DNA from: Parvibaculum sp002684405
Lineage (GTDB): Bacteria > Pseudomonadota > Alphaproteobacteria > Parvibaculales > Parvibaculaceae
Assembly (NCBI GenBank): GCA_965140395.1
Contig: OZ223205.1
Coordinates: 186,001-250,000, forward strand
Direction: 5' to 3'
DNA length: 64,000 nt
A program made the translations under genes and the position numbers. Position 1 is the first letter of the stretch; every line of letters begins with the position of its first letter. Below the pieces are notes generated by a model that was given only the letters and a program-made list of their open reading frames with translations, was not told the DNA's origin and did not search any database. Shown piece by piece: positions 49,312-58,141 of this stretch.

Positions 49312-50299
49312 TACCCCTGCGCGTCACACCCGCCCGGATCGCCCCGGCAGTCGTCCGGGCCGCGACCCCGCCCCCACCTTTCATGACGAGGAAAAGGCAG
49401 GCCGCAGCCGGCTCGTCTCGCTGCTCGTCGAAACGCGCTCCATCATGCCCTCGGGCGGCGCGACCGGCCTGCCCCTCATCCTCGCCATCGCGGCCATGTG
49501 CTTTCTGGCAAGCCTGACGCTGGGCGCGGCGCTGTCGGTCGGCCATGCGGCGTCGGAATGGACGGGGCAGCTGTCCGGCGCCCTCACCGTGGAAATCAAA
49601 CCCTCGCCCGAGATGAAGCCGAAAAAGCAGCTTTCCGAAGTGATGGGCCTTCTGGGCCAGACGAACGGTATCGTGAGCGCCCGCCCCGTCACCCGCGGCG
49701 AGACGGCGAAGCTGCTGGAACCCTGGCTCGGCAAGGGCAATGTGACCGACGACCTGCCCATCCCGCAGCTTGTGGATGTGACGATCGACCCGACCTCGCC
49801 GCCCGACCTCGCCGCGCTGGCGATCAATGTCGCGGCGGTGGCGCCCGGCGCGCTGCTCGACACGCACCGGCAATGGCAGGCCGAAATCATCAGCGCCGCC
49901 CATGCCGTGCTGTGGCTCGCCTATGCGGTACTGGGGCTGGTGGCCGCGACCACCACCGCCATCGTCGTCTTTGCGACGCGGGCGGGCCTCTCCGCCAACC
50001 GGGAGGTGGTGGAAGTCCTCCACCTGATCGGCGCGCGCGACCGCTTCATCGCCCGCGAGGTACAGCACCATTTCCTGCATCTGGGGCTCAGGGGCGGCAT
50101 AGCGGGGCTCGCCCTGTCGGTGCTGACCTTCGTGATCCTGTCATTCGCGGGCGATAATGGGGCGCTCTTCCTGATGCCGGTGACGGGATTGCAGCTCGAC
50201 CATTACCCGATCCTGCTGGCCGTACCGATTGCCTCCGCGCTGGTCGCGGTGCTGACCGCCCGCATCACCGTGATGCGCGAGCTGGAACATATGCTCTGA
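49304..50299 (+). CDS. ftsX: Cell-division protein FtsX
   Basis: A 331-residue inner-membrane protein with four spans, the first near residue 55-80 (LPLILAIAAMCFLASLTLGA) and three near the C-terminus (AVLWLAYAVLGLVAATTTAI, ALSVLTFVILSFAG, PILLAVPIASALVAVLTA). The large periplasmic loop between spans 1 and 2 includes VEIKPSPEMKPKKQLSEVM. HLIGARDRFIAREVQ is the conserved cytoplasmic loop that contacts FtsE. GTG 49304 is the likely start, inside the end of ftsE. It carries a longer basic N-terminus than E. coli FtsX. Confidence 0.94.
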   Translation: MADTPARHTRPDRPGSRPGRDPAPTFHDEEKAGRSRLVSLLVETRSIMPSGGATGLPLILAIAAMCFLASLTLGAALSVGHAASEWTGQLSGALTVEIKPSPEMKPKKQLSEVMGLLGQTNGIVSARPVTRGETAKLLEPWLGKGNVTDDLPIPQLVDVTIDPTSPPDLAALAINVAAVAPGALLDTHRQWQAEIISAAHAVLWLAYAVLGLVAATTTAIVVFATRAGLSANREVVEVLHLIGARDRFIAREVQHHFLHLGLRGGIAGLALSVLTFVILSFAGDNGALFLMPVTGLQLDHYPILLAVPIASALVAVLTARITVMRELEHML

Positions 50300-50404
50300 G
50301 GCCGAAATCCATGCGGCATATACGTGCTTTTGCGCCTATCCTGCGGGCCGCGCATTCCATGTTAATATCTGCGACGTTAGAATTCTCTCAGAGCTGACAA
50401 GGAC

Positions 50405-51064
50405 TTGTCATCATTGGCCCGAACCAGCGCCACAGGGAAAGCAGGCGAGAAACGGCAGACGCCGCCCGGACCGGACGGGCCGCGCCGCCCCGTCCTGCGC
50501 CTTGTGATCGGGCTGGCGGCGCTGGCGCTCGCGCTTTATGCGGGCGGCTTTTTCGTCTTCACCGCGCTGATCGACCGGACCCCGGCGGCAAATAACGGCA
50601 AGGCCGACGGCATCGTGGTGCTGACGGGCGGGCCGGAACGCATCGCGGAAGGCTACCGGCTGCTCGTCGAAGGCCGCGCGAAACGCATGCTCATCAGCGG
50701 CGTGAACCCGGAAGTGAAGGCAAAGGATCTTGCCGCGCTCGTTGGCGACGACCGGGGAAAATTCGATTGCTGCATCGATATCGGCTGGCAGGCGATCGAC
50801 ACGATCGGCAATGCCGCGGAGACCGCCAATTGGGTGCATAAACGAGGCTACCGCTCGATCATTCTGGTGACGAGCACCTATCACCTGCCGCGCGCCCGGC
50901 TGGAACTCAGGCGCGCCATGCCAGGTGTCGAAATCATGTCCCATCCGGTATTTCAGGATAAGCTGCATCTCGACGGCTGGTGGAACTATCCCGGCACCAC
51001 GCGGCTGCTCGTATCGGAATACACCAAATATCTGCTGACGCTGACGCATCTGCGCGCGCGCTAG
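50405..51064 (+). CDS. YdcF/DUF218-family membrane-anchored protein
   Basis: A 219-residue protein with one N-terminal span (LVIGLAALALALYAGGFFVF). The rest is a DUF218 domain: DGIVVLTGGPERIAEGYRLL, RMLISGVNPE, ETANWVHKRGYRSIILVTS and YHLPRARLELRR. E. coli relatives include YdcF, SanA and ElyC, involved in envelope metabolism. No ATG start is available; TTG 50405 or TTG 50414 (AAGGAC 9 bases upstream) must be used. It is 28 bases before plsC. Confidence 0.86.
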   Translation: MSSLARTSATGKAGEKRQTPPGPDGPRRPVLRLVIGLAALALALYAGGFFVFTALIDRTPAANNGKADGIVVLTGGPERIAEGYRLLVEGRAKRMLISGVNPEVKAKDLAALVGDDRGKFDCCIDIGWQAIDTIGNAAETANWVHKRGYRSIILVTSTYHLPRARLELRRAMPGVEIMSHPVFQDKLHLDGWWNYPGTTRLLVSEYTKYLLTLTHLRAR

Positions 51065-51092
51065 CGGGAGGAAAACGAAGGGGCGTACTTCC

Positions 51093-51803
51093 TTGCTCTG
51101 GCTTCGCTCGGCTTTTTTCAACCTGGCCTTCTGGCTGATGTCCGCCATCGTCTGCATTGCGGGCACGCCGCTCTTCCTGTTTCCGCGTCTCTGGACCGTC
51201 TGGGCCATGAACAAGTGGTCCCGCCTCACCATGTTCCTGCTGCGCGTCTGCGCAGGGACCCGTTACGAGATCAGGGGCAAGGTGCCGGAGGGGGCGGTGC
51301 TCGTCGCCGCCAAGCACCAGTCCATGTGGGACACGATCATCGCCACCGCCCTGCTGCGCGATCCGGCCATCGTGATGAAGAAAGAACTTCTGATGGTCCC
51401 CTATTATGGCTGGTACTCGCTGAAGACGCGCATGATCGCCATCGACCGGGGCTCGGGCTCGGCCGCCATCCGCAAGCTCATCGCGCAGGCAAAGGCCGCG
51501 CTGGGGCTGGGACGGCCCGTCCTGATCTTTCCCGAGGGCACGCGCATGGCGCCCGACGCCGCGCCGGACTACAAGCCGGGGGTGGCCGCGCTTTACCGCC
51601 AGCTCGACGTCGCTTGCGTGCCGGTGGCGGTGAATTCGGGTATGTACTGGGCACGGCGCGGCTTCGCCAAACGCCCCGGTACCATCGTCATCGAATTCCT
51701 CGACCCCATTCCGCCCGGCCTCGACCGCAAGAGCTTCATGGCGGAACTGGAAAAACGCATCGAACCGGCCACCGCGAAACTGGTGGCCGAGGCGCGGGTC
51801 TAA
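51093..51803 (+). CDS. plsC: 1-acyl-sn-glycerol-3-phosphate acyltransferase
   Basis: A 236-residue membrane enzyme making phosphatidic acid from lysophosphatidic acid and acyl donor. The catalytic HX4D motif is KHQSMWDT, the substrate-binding motif is FPEGTRMAPD, and VPVAVNSGMYW is the third conserved block. An N-terminal span (LAFWLMSAIVCIAGTPLFLF) anchors it. It starts at TTG 51093 behind AAGGGG, since no ATG precedes the span in frame. Confidence 0.93.
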   Translation: MLWLRSAFFNLAFWLMSAIVCIAGTPLFLFPRLWTVWAMNKWSRLTMFLLRVCAGTRYEIRGKVPEGAVLVAAKHQSMWDTIIATALLRDPAIVMKKELLMVPYYGWYSLKTRMIAIDRGSGSAAIRKLIAQAKAALGLGRPVLIFPEGTRMAPDAAPDYKPGVAALYRQLDVACVPVAVNSGMYWARRGFAKRPGTIVIEFLDPIPPGLDRKSFMAELEKRIEPATAKLVAEARV

Positions 51804-51908
51804 AAAACCTGCGCCCGCCAACGCTGCGGACTAGACTTGCACCCGCGTGAACGAGGCGCGAACATCCAAATCGAGAACCGGCCATCTTGCCGGATATAGG
51901 CTTTTGAA

Positions 51909-54185
51909 ATGAAACCCATCGCCGAACAGATCTGGGACATGAAATACCGCCTGCATGCGGCAGACGGCACGCCCGTGGACCTCACCGTGGAGGACACATG
52001 GAAGCGCGTCGCCAATGCGCTGGCGGCCGCCGAGGCGCCGGAAAAGCGCAGCCTGTGGGCGGAAAAATTCCATGAGGCGATGGAAGGGTTCCGCTTCCTG
52101 CCGGCCGGCCGCATTCTCGCCGGCGCGGGCACCGCGCGCGACGTGACGCTCTTCAACTGCTTCGTGATGGGCACGGTGCCCGACACCATGGCGGGTATCT
52201 TCGACAATCTGAAGGAAGCCGCGCTGACCATGCAGCAGGGCGGCGGCATCGGCTACGACTTCTCCACGCTGCGCCCCAAGGGCGCGCCCGTGCACGGCGT
52301 AGGCGCGGATGCCTCCGGCCCGCTTTCCTTCATGGATGTGTGGGACGCGATGTGCCGCACCATCATGTCGGCAGGTTCGCGCCGGGGCGCCATGATGGCG
52401 ACCATGCGCTGCGACCACCCGGACATCGAGGATTTCATCGACGCCAAGCGCGAGCCGGGCCGCCTCAACATGTTCAACCTGTCGGTGCTGGCAACCGACC
52501 CCTTCATGGACGCGGTGAAGGCGGACGCCGATTGGGACCTCACCTTCAACGGCACGGTCTTCCGCACGCTGAAGGCGCGCGCGCTCTGGGACAAGATCAT
52601 CGCCGCGACCTATGCCTATGCCGAACCGGGCGTGATCTTCATCGACCGCATCAACAAGAAGAACAATCTCTATTACACCGAGACGATCCAGGCGACGAAT
52701 CCCTGCGGCGAGCAGCCCCTGCCGCCCTATGGGGCGTGCCTGCTGGGCTCGATCAACCTCGCCGCGCTGGTGAAAGACCCGTTCGGCGACGACGCGGCGC
52801 TCGACGAGGACGAACTCGATGCGCTGGTGCGCACCGCCGTGCGCGCCATGGACAATGTGGTGGATGTGTCGCGCTTCCCGCTGCCCGAGCAGGAACATGA
52901 GGCAAAAGCCAAGCGCCGCATCGGCCTCGGTGTGACGGGGCTTGCCGACGCGCTCATCATGTGCCGGACGCGCTACGGCTCGGACGAAAGCGTGGCGCTC
53001 ATCCGCAAATGGATGCACAAGCTTTCGCGCGCGGCCTATCTCGCCTCGGTCGATCTCGCCGCCGAAAAGGGCGCCTTCCCGCTGTTCGACGCGGACGCCT
53101 ATCTGGCGGGCGAGACCATCGCCACGCTGGACGAGGATGTGCGCGAGGCGATCGCCAAACACGGCATCCGCAACGCGCTCGTCACCTCCATCGCGCCGAC
53201 CGGCACCATCTCGCTTTTCGCGGGCAATGTGTCGTCGGGCATCGAGCCGGTTTTCGCCTATGCCTATACGCGGAAAGTTCTGCTGCCGGACGGCTCGCGC
53301 CGCGAGGAGCGCGTGAAGGACTATGCCGTGGAGCAGTATCACGCGCGCTTCGGCGAAAAGGCGGAACTGCCGGATTATTTCGTCAATGCGCAGACACTCT
53401 CGCCCGCCGAGCACATCGCCGTGCAGGCCGCCGTGCAGGACTATATCGACAGCTCGATTTCCAAGACGATCAACGTGCCCGCCGATATTTCCTTCGAGGC
53501 CTTCAAGAGCGTCTATACGGACGCCTATGAGAAGGGCCTTAAGGGCTGCACCACCTATCGCCCGAGCGATGTGCGCGGCTCCGTTCTCTCCGTTGACGAG
53601 GAACCGGCAGCGCAGCCCGAACCGGCACCGGCCCCCGTGACCGAAGACGGCGTGGTGCGCATGTGGCAGCCGCTGCAGCGCGACGAAATCCTTCCCGGCT
53701 TCACCTACAAGATCAAATGGCCGGAATCGGACCATGCGATCTACATCACCATCAACGACATTGTGCAGGATGGGCGTCGGCGCCCCTTCGAGATCTTCAT
53801 CAACTCCAAGAACATGGAGCATTACGCCTGGACGGTGGCGCTGACGCGGATGATTTCCGCCGTCTTCCGCCGGGGCGGCGACGTGACCTTCGTGGTGGAG
53901 GAACTGAAAGCCGTGTTCGACCCGCGCGGCGGCGCCTGGATGGGCGGCCGCTATGTGCCGAGCCTCTTGGCAGCCATCGGCGGCGTCATCGAACAGCACA
54001 TGATCGACACCGGTTTCATCGCGGCGAAAGACGGCAAGCCGATCACCGAGGCGATGCAGAAGGCCGTCGGCGAAACCGACGAGCGTCCGAGGGGCAAGCC
54101 CTGCCCGCGCTGCGGCGCCTATGGCATGATCAAGCAGGAAGGCTGCGAGACATGCCCCTCCTGCGGGCACTCGAAGTGCAGTTGA
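51909..54185 (+). CDS. nrdJ: Class II (adenosylcobalamin-dependent) ribonucleoside-diphosphate reductase
   Basis: A 758-residue enzyme that reduces ribonucleotides with a radical from adenosylcobalamin. The active-site triad lies in TNPCGEQPLPPYGACLLGS (Asn, Cys, Glu of NPCGE); SAGSRRGAMMATMRCDHPDI and SIAPTGTISLFAGN are family motifs. The C-terminal region has the NrdJ zinc ribbon with PCPRCGAYG and CETCPSCGHSKC, used for redox cysteine delivery. This is a B12-dependent, oxygen-independent reductase; the PduO adenosyltransferase at 11.3 kb would supply the cofactor. No cobalamin riboswitch is seen in the 105 bases upstream. Confidence 0.95.
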   Translation: MKPIAEQIWDMKYRLHAADGTPVDLTVEDTWKRVANALAAAEAPEKRSLWAEKFHEAMEGFRFLPAGRILAGAGTARDVTLFNCFVMGTVPDTMAGIFDNLKEAALTMQQGGGIGYDFSTLRPKGAPVHGVGADASGPLSFMDVWDAMCRTIMSAGSRRGAMMATMRCDHPDIEDFIDAKREPGRLNMFNLSVLATDPFMDAVKADADWDLTFNGTVFRTLKARALWDKIIAATYAYAEPGVIFIDRINKKNNLYYTETIQATNPCGEQPLPPYGACLLGSINLAALVKDPFGDDAALDEDELDALVRTAVRAMDNVVDVSRFPLPEQEHEAKAKRRIGLGVTGLADALIMCRTRYGSDESVALIRKWMHKLSRAAYLASVDLAAEKGAFPLFDADAYLAGETIATLDEDVREAIAKHGIRNALVTSIAPTGTISLFAGNVSSGIEPVFAYAYTRKVLLPDGSRREERVKDYAVEQYHARFGEKAELPDYFVNAQTLSPAEHIAVQAAVQDYIDSSISKTINVPADISFEAFKSVYTDAYEKGLKGCTTYRPSDVRGSVLSVDEEPAAQPEPAPAPVTEDGVVRMWQPLQRDEILPGFTYKIKWPESDHAIYITINDIVQDGRRRPFEIFINSKNMEHYAWTVALTRMISAVFRRGGDVTFVVEELKAVFDPRGGAWMGGRYVPSLLAAIGGVIEQHMIDTGFIAAKDGKPITEAMQKAVGETDERPRGKPCPRCGAYGMIKQEGCETCPSCGHSKCS

Positions 54186-54211
54186 GGTAGCACCTCAAGG
54201 GGGAGAGCCGA

Positions 54212-54751
54212 ATGAACTACCATGACCTGACGCGCCTGCTGATCAAGATCATGGGGTTGTTCATTCTGGCGTGGTCAATCACTCAGACCTTCCTCAATGT
54301 CGGCTACAGCATTTTCTCTTACCAGCAATACGGGTTGGCCCTATTGCTTGGCGGCTATGTCATTCCTTCCATTCTCGCGATCATTGTGGGCCTGATCCTG
54401 TTTTTGGGTGACCGCAGACTTGCAAACCGCGTTGTCTCCTTGACTGGCGACAGCGCACAAAACGGCCGGCTTGATTTTCACCGGCTCGAGCAGATCGGCA
54501 TCGCTCTTTTGGGTCTCTATCTTTCGATCAACGGTATGAAGATGTTGATTGGAATATCAGCACATCAAATTCTGTCCGATACGCAATCTCAGAGGGCAAT
54601 CTCAGATTTCAACTACGAAAAAATAGTTGAGTACAGCGCCCAGCTCCTGATCGGTATCCTGATATTCCTTTGCAGCAACGGTATCGCAACATTCCGCCAA
54701 CGCTTCCTCGAAATCCGGGACCGCGTGCGTAATCTCGACAACGGAAACTAG
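54212..54751 (+). CDS. Small polytopic membrane protein, unknown
   Basis: A 179-residue protein with four hydrophobic segments (about 10-28, 42-66, 91-112 and 142-160). No known motif. It is more AT-rich than its neighbours and lies between nrdJ and the VOC gene, 26 and 3 bases from each. GGGGGAGAG precedes the start. Function cannot be assigned; the base composition suggests acquisition. Confidence 0.65.
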   Translation: MNYHDLTRLLIKIMGLFILAWSITQTFLNVGYSIFSYQQYGLALLLGGYVIPSILAIIVGLILFLGDRRLANRVVSLTGDSAQNGRLDFHRLEQIGIALLGLYLSINGMKMLIGISAHQILSDTQSQRAISDFNYEKIVEYSAQLLIGILIFLCSNGIATFRQRFLEIRDRVRNLDNGN

Positions 54752-54754
54752 TCC

Positions 54755-55168
54755 ATGCGCGGGCTCATTCATCACATCGACCTCACCGTCACGGATGTTG
54801 CCCGCTCCGCGCCCTTTTATGATGCCGTGCTGAGTTTCATGGGCTATCGCCGCTGGCAGGAAGACGAGCACGGGATCGACTGGGAGCATGCGGGCACGCC
54901 GGATCTGCTGCCCACCATCGGCATCTTCAATGCGAGCGAGAAAGGCCGCGCGCAGAAGCACAACCGCTATGCGCCGGGGCTGCATCACATGGCCTGGAAC
55001 GCGGAAAGCCGCGAGGATGTGGAAAAGCTCTACGGCCTGCTGCTGGAGATCGGCGCCGACATCCTCGATCCGCCGGCGGATTATCCGGAATACGGGCCGG
55101 GCTATTACGCGGTCTTCTTCGCCGACCCCGACGGGCTGAAGCTCGAATATGTGTTCGAGCCGCGCTGA
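54755..55168 (+). CDS. VOC-family (glyoxalase/bleomycin-resistance fold) protein
   Basis: A 137-residue metal-binding dioxygenase-like fold protein. GLIHHIDLTVTDVARSAPFYD contains the first metal His, LHHMAWNAESREDVE the second, and FFADPDGLKLEYVFEP the C-terminal Glu. Such proteins include glyoxalase I-like and resistance enzymes; substrate unknown. It is 3 bases before the next gene. Confidence 0.88.
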   Translation: MRGLIHHIDLTVTDVARSAPFYDAVLSFMGYRRWQEDEHGIDWEHAGTPDLLPTIGIFNASEKGRAQKHNRYAPGLHHMAWNAESREDVEKLYGLLLEIGADILDPPADYPEYGPGYYAVFFADPDGLKLEYVFEPR

Positions 55169-55171
55169 CGC

Positions 55172-56371
55172 ATGACCGCTCTCACCCTCGACAATGAGAC
55201 GGCGCGGCGTCTCTTCCTCGACCGCCACGCGCTGAGCACGCCCGTGACCTGCAAATCGCCGGACGATCTTTCGTCGCTCATTCGGCGGATCGGTTTCGTG
55301 CAGCTCGACAGCGTCAACGCGGTGGAACGCGCACATCACATGATCCTGTTTTCCCGCGCCCCGACCTATCAACGCGGCTGGCTCGACGAGCTGCAGCAGG
55401 GCCGCGACATCTTCGAGCACTGGACGCATGACGCCTCGCTCCTGCCGATGGAGTTCTATCCGCACTGGCACCATCGCTTCAAAAAGGCGAAGGAGCGGCT
55501 GAAACATCCCAACTGGCAAAAGCGCATCGGCGAGGACCCGCAAAAAACGATCCGCAAGGTGCGCGCCCGCATCCGCAAGGACGGCGAGGTGAGCACGCGC
55601 CATTTCGACGACAAGGGCGCAGGCGGCTGGTGGGGCTGGGGCCCGTCCAAGACGGCGCTCGAATTTCTCTGGCGGGCAGGCGAACTCGCCATTGCGCGCC
55701 GCGACGGCTTCGAGAAGGTCTATGACCTCGCCGAGCGCGTGATCCCCGACGAGCTGCGCAAGGCGCGGCCCACACGGCGGCAGACCGTGGACTGGGCCTG
55801 CGAGACGGCACTTGCCCACCTCGGCTTTGCGACGCCGACGGAGCTGGCGAAATATTTCGACCTGATCGAGATCGCCGAAGCGAAAGACTGGGCAAAGCGG
55901 GCAGCGAAGCGCAAGGAGATCGTCGAGATCGCGGTGACCGGCGCGGATGGCAGCCACCGCCATGTCTTCGCGCCCGCCGATATCGAGGAACAAATCGAAA
56001 AGCTTCCCTCCCCGCATGAGGGCCTGCGCTTTCTCTCGCCCTTCGACCCGGCCATTCGCGAACGAAAGCGCGCCCGGCAGCTTTTCGGCTTCGACTACAC
56101 GATCGAAATCTTCGTGCCGGAGAAGAAACGCAAATACGGCTATTACGTGCTGCCGCTGATGGAGGGCGACCGCTTCATCGGACGCGCCGACCTGAAAACC
56201 CATCGCGACGACGACCGCCTGGAAGTGAAAGGCTTCTGGCCGGAGGACGGCGTGAAGATGACGAAAGCGCGCATCGCCGCGACGAGAGACGCGCTGGCGG
56301 AGCTTGCGCGCTTTACAGGCGCCAGCCGGATCGAGGGAGCCGTTCCTGGACGGCGCGCCAAAGCCTCGTAA
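55172..56371 (+). CDS. YcaQ-like winged-helix DNA glycosylase
   Basis: A 399-residue protein of the AlkZ/YcaQ (DUF1006) family that removes alkylated bases, including interstrand cross-links. The catalytic QxD motif is in GFVQLDSVNAVERAHH (QLD), as in YcaQ rather than the QxQ of AlkZ. HDASLLPMEFYPHW and PFDPAIRERKRARQLFGFDY are family blocks. Its 3' end overlaps the convergent chaC-like gene by 59 bp. Confidence 0.88.
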   Translation: MTALTLDNETARRLFLDRHALSTPVTCKSPDDLSSLIRRIGFVQLDSVNAVERAHHMILFSRAPTYQRGWLDELQQGRDIFEHWTHDASLLPMEFYPHWHHRFKKAKERLKHPNWQKRIGEDPQKTIRKVRARIRKDGEVSTRHFDDKGAGGWWGWGPSKTALEFLWRAGELAIARRDGFEKVYDLAERVIPDELRKARPTRRQTVDWACETALAHLGFATPTELAKYFDLIEIAEAKDWAKRAAKRKEIVEIAVTGADGSHRHVFAPADIEEQIEKLPSPHEGLRFLSPFDPAIRERKRARQLFGFDYTIEIFVPEKKRKYGYYVLPLMEGDRFIGRADLKTHRDDDRLEVKGFWPEDGVKMTKARIAATRDALAELARFTGASRIEGAVPGRRAKAS

Positions 56372-56861
56372 GCCCCTCGTCATGCGTGCCCATCTCGTCG
56401 AGATGCTGCACCATGCCGTGCAGATAATCCGGATTGCGGCCCGACTGGCCTTCTCCTTCGGCGATGAGGCGCACCTGATCCTCGAAGGAAAGCGCGCCCG
56501 CATATTGCCCATGGGCGCGGTCCACCACATAGCAGAGCGCTTGCGCCTCGCCGCCGCTGTAAAGCAGGCGCACACGCTTCACCTCTTCGCGGTAAACCAT
56601 GGTCACCTGCTCGCGCGCGCGTAGATAGTCGCGCACCTCGTCGACCCGCTCCGGCGCGATGCGAAACGCCATGCCCTTGCACGAACCGCCCGCATCCAGC
56701 CCGAAAACGAGGCCGGGCCGCTCCGGCGTGCCGCGATGGACGTGACTATAGACGCAGAAAGCGCGATGATAGCCGTACAGACGGGCGGGCTCGCGATGCT
56801 CGAACGCAAAACCCGGCCGCCACATCAGCGAGCCATAGCCAAATACCCAGAAATCATTCAT
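56313..56861 (-). CDS. ChaC-like gamma-glutamylcyclotransferase
   Basis: A 182-residue enzyme of the ChaC family that cleaves glutathione to 5-oxoproline and Cys-Gly. The entry motif is WVFGYGSLMWRPGF, and the catalytic Glu lies in LRAREQVTMVY (YxxREx-type); NPDYLHGMVQHLDEMG is the C-terminal motif. ATG 56861 gives the standard start MNDFWVFGYGSL. The 3' end overlaps the convergent glycosylase gene. Confidence 0.9.
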   Translation of the reverse strand: MNDFWVFGYGSLMWRPGFAFEHREPARLYGYHRAFCVYSHVHRGTPERPGLVFGLDAGGSCKGMAFRIAPERVDEVRDYLRAREQVTMVYREEVKRVRLLYSGGEAQALCYVVDRAHGQYAGALSFEDQVRLIAEGEGQSGRNPDYLHGMVQHLDEMGTHDEGLTRLWRAVQERLPRSGWRL

Positions 56862-56899
56862 TACTTGCCGCCCTGCTTTAGGCCGCACACCATATCGCC

Positions 56900-58018
56900 A
56901 TGACAGAGAACGCAAAAGCATCCGCCCAGCCGCGCCGGAAAAACATCCGCTGGGGCGTCCTGACCCCCACCATCGTGCTGAGCGTGCTGGTCGCCGTCTA
57001 TGCCGTCTACTGGTGGACCGTGGCCGGCGAAATCAAGACCCGTATCGAGACCGCCGCGCTCGATAACGGGCGCATCGAGACGAAATGGAAAGAGCTGGGC
57101 GTCTATGGCTTCCCCTATCGCTTCACCTCCAGCTTCACCGCTCCCGAAGTCGCCGCGCCCCGCACACCCGAGCAATGGCGCTGGCAGGCGGACGAGTTCT
57201 CGGCAAGCTTCCTGCCTTACGATTTCAACCATGTGATCTTCGATGTGGAAGGCGAACAGCGCCTGAGCTTTCGCGACGTGACGCAAAAGGGCGCACCGCG
57301 GCGTGATTGGCGCATCAAAGCCGATGCTGCCTGGTCGAGCTATGTGGCCGAAAAGGGCACCCCTTTCGGGCGGCTTGCCATCGACGTCAAGAAACTCGAT
57401 GCAAAACGCGAGACCGGCGATGACACGCTGACGGCGGATCGGCTGCAGCTTCACACGCGCCCCGCCCCGTTGACCATCGAAGGCGGCGCGGCCCCGCTCA
57501 TGCCCGGCACACCGAAGCCTGCGACCGCCATCGACCTTGCACTGCAGGGCGACAATATGGTGCTGCCCGCCCGCCTGACGCCGCCTGCGCTCGGCAACAC
57601 GGCAAAGCTCGTCATCCTGCAGGCGCGCCTGCGCAACGTGCCCGCCACCCGGGCCGCAAGCCCGGTGGAATTCGCGCGCGACTGGATGGCGGCGGGCGGC
57701 ACGCTGGCCGTCTCCGATCTGAAAGTGAAATGGGGCCCGCTCGACATGGACGCCTCCGGCGAAGTGACGCTGGACGAACAGGGCCGCCCAGCGGGACGCC
57801 TCGACGCGCAGATTGCCGATTATGAAGGGCTCGTTTCCGCGCTGGTAAAGGCGGGCCGCATTCCACAGAAGAACGAGAAAATGGCCCTGGCAGGCCTCGG
57901 CCTCATCTCGCAGTTCCAGGGCAACAAATCCGGCCGGGTGCGCGTGCCCGTGGTGATGAGCAAGGGCAAGCTCTATCTCGGCCCGGTACCCGTGGCGCGG
58001 CTCGATCCGGTGTATTGA
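56900..58018 (+). CDS. DUF2125 membrane-anchored periplasmic protein
   Basis: A 372-residue protein with one N-terminal span (LTPTIVLSVLVAVYAVYWWT) and a periplasmic beta-rich domain. KELGVYGFPYRFTSSFTAPEV and WRWQADEFSASFLPYDFNHV are the DUF2125 core; the rest alternates beta strands with LTADRLQLHTRP-type repeats. The family is alphaproteobacterial and resembles AsmA-like/lipid-transport folds at the start. Divergent from chaC with 38 bases between starts, so their promoters must overlap. Confidence 0.85.
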   Translation: MTENAKASAQPRRKNIRWGVLTPTIVLSVLVAVYAVYWWTVAGEIKTRIETAALDNGRIETKWKELGVYGFPYRFTSSFTAPEVAAPRTPEQWRWQADEFSASFLPYDFNHVIFDVEGEQRLSFRDVTQKGAPRRDWRIKADAAWSSYVAEKGTPFGRLAIDVKKLDAKRETGDDTLTADRLQLHTRPAPLTIEGGAAPLMPGTPKPATAIDLALQGDNMVLPARLTPPALGNTAKLVILQARLRNVPATRAASPVEFARDWMAAGGTLAVSDLKVKWGPLDMDASGEVTLDEQGRPAGRLDAQIADYEGLVSALVKAGRIPQKNEKMALAGLGLISQFQGNKSGRVRVPVVMSKGKLYLGPVPVARLDPVY

Positions 58019-58040
58019 AGCTGCTTTTTCAAAACAGGCT

Positions 58041-58123
58041 GTCACCCCGGCCTTCGTCCCGGGGTCCAGAGCGAGGGGCAAGACACCTGTCGTCCCTGGA
58101 TCCCGGCACAAGGCCGGGATGAC
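58041..58123. repeat. Palindromic intergenic repeat
   Basis: GTCACCCCGGCCTTCGTCCC at the left pairs with CTGGATCCCGG...GGCCGGGATGAC at the right. Same repeat family as 46379-46587. It separates convergent DUF2125 and tyrA genes and may help terminate both. Confidence 0.75.
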
Positions 58124-58141
58124 AAGAGAGAAAATCTCTCG

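Noticed and set aside
51831..54170. Very long antisense frame opposite nrdJ (about 780 codons)
   Set aside because: Composition is His/Arg/Asp-rich without domain motifs and nrdJ is unambiguous; it is a GC-driven shadow.
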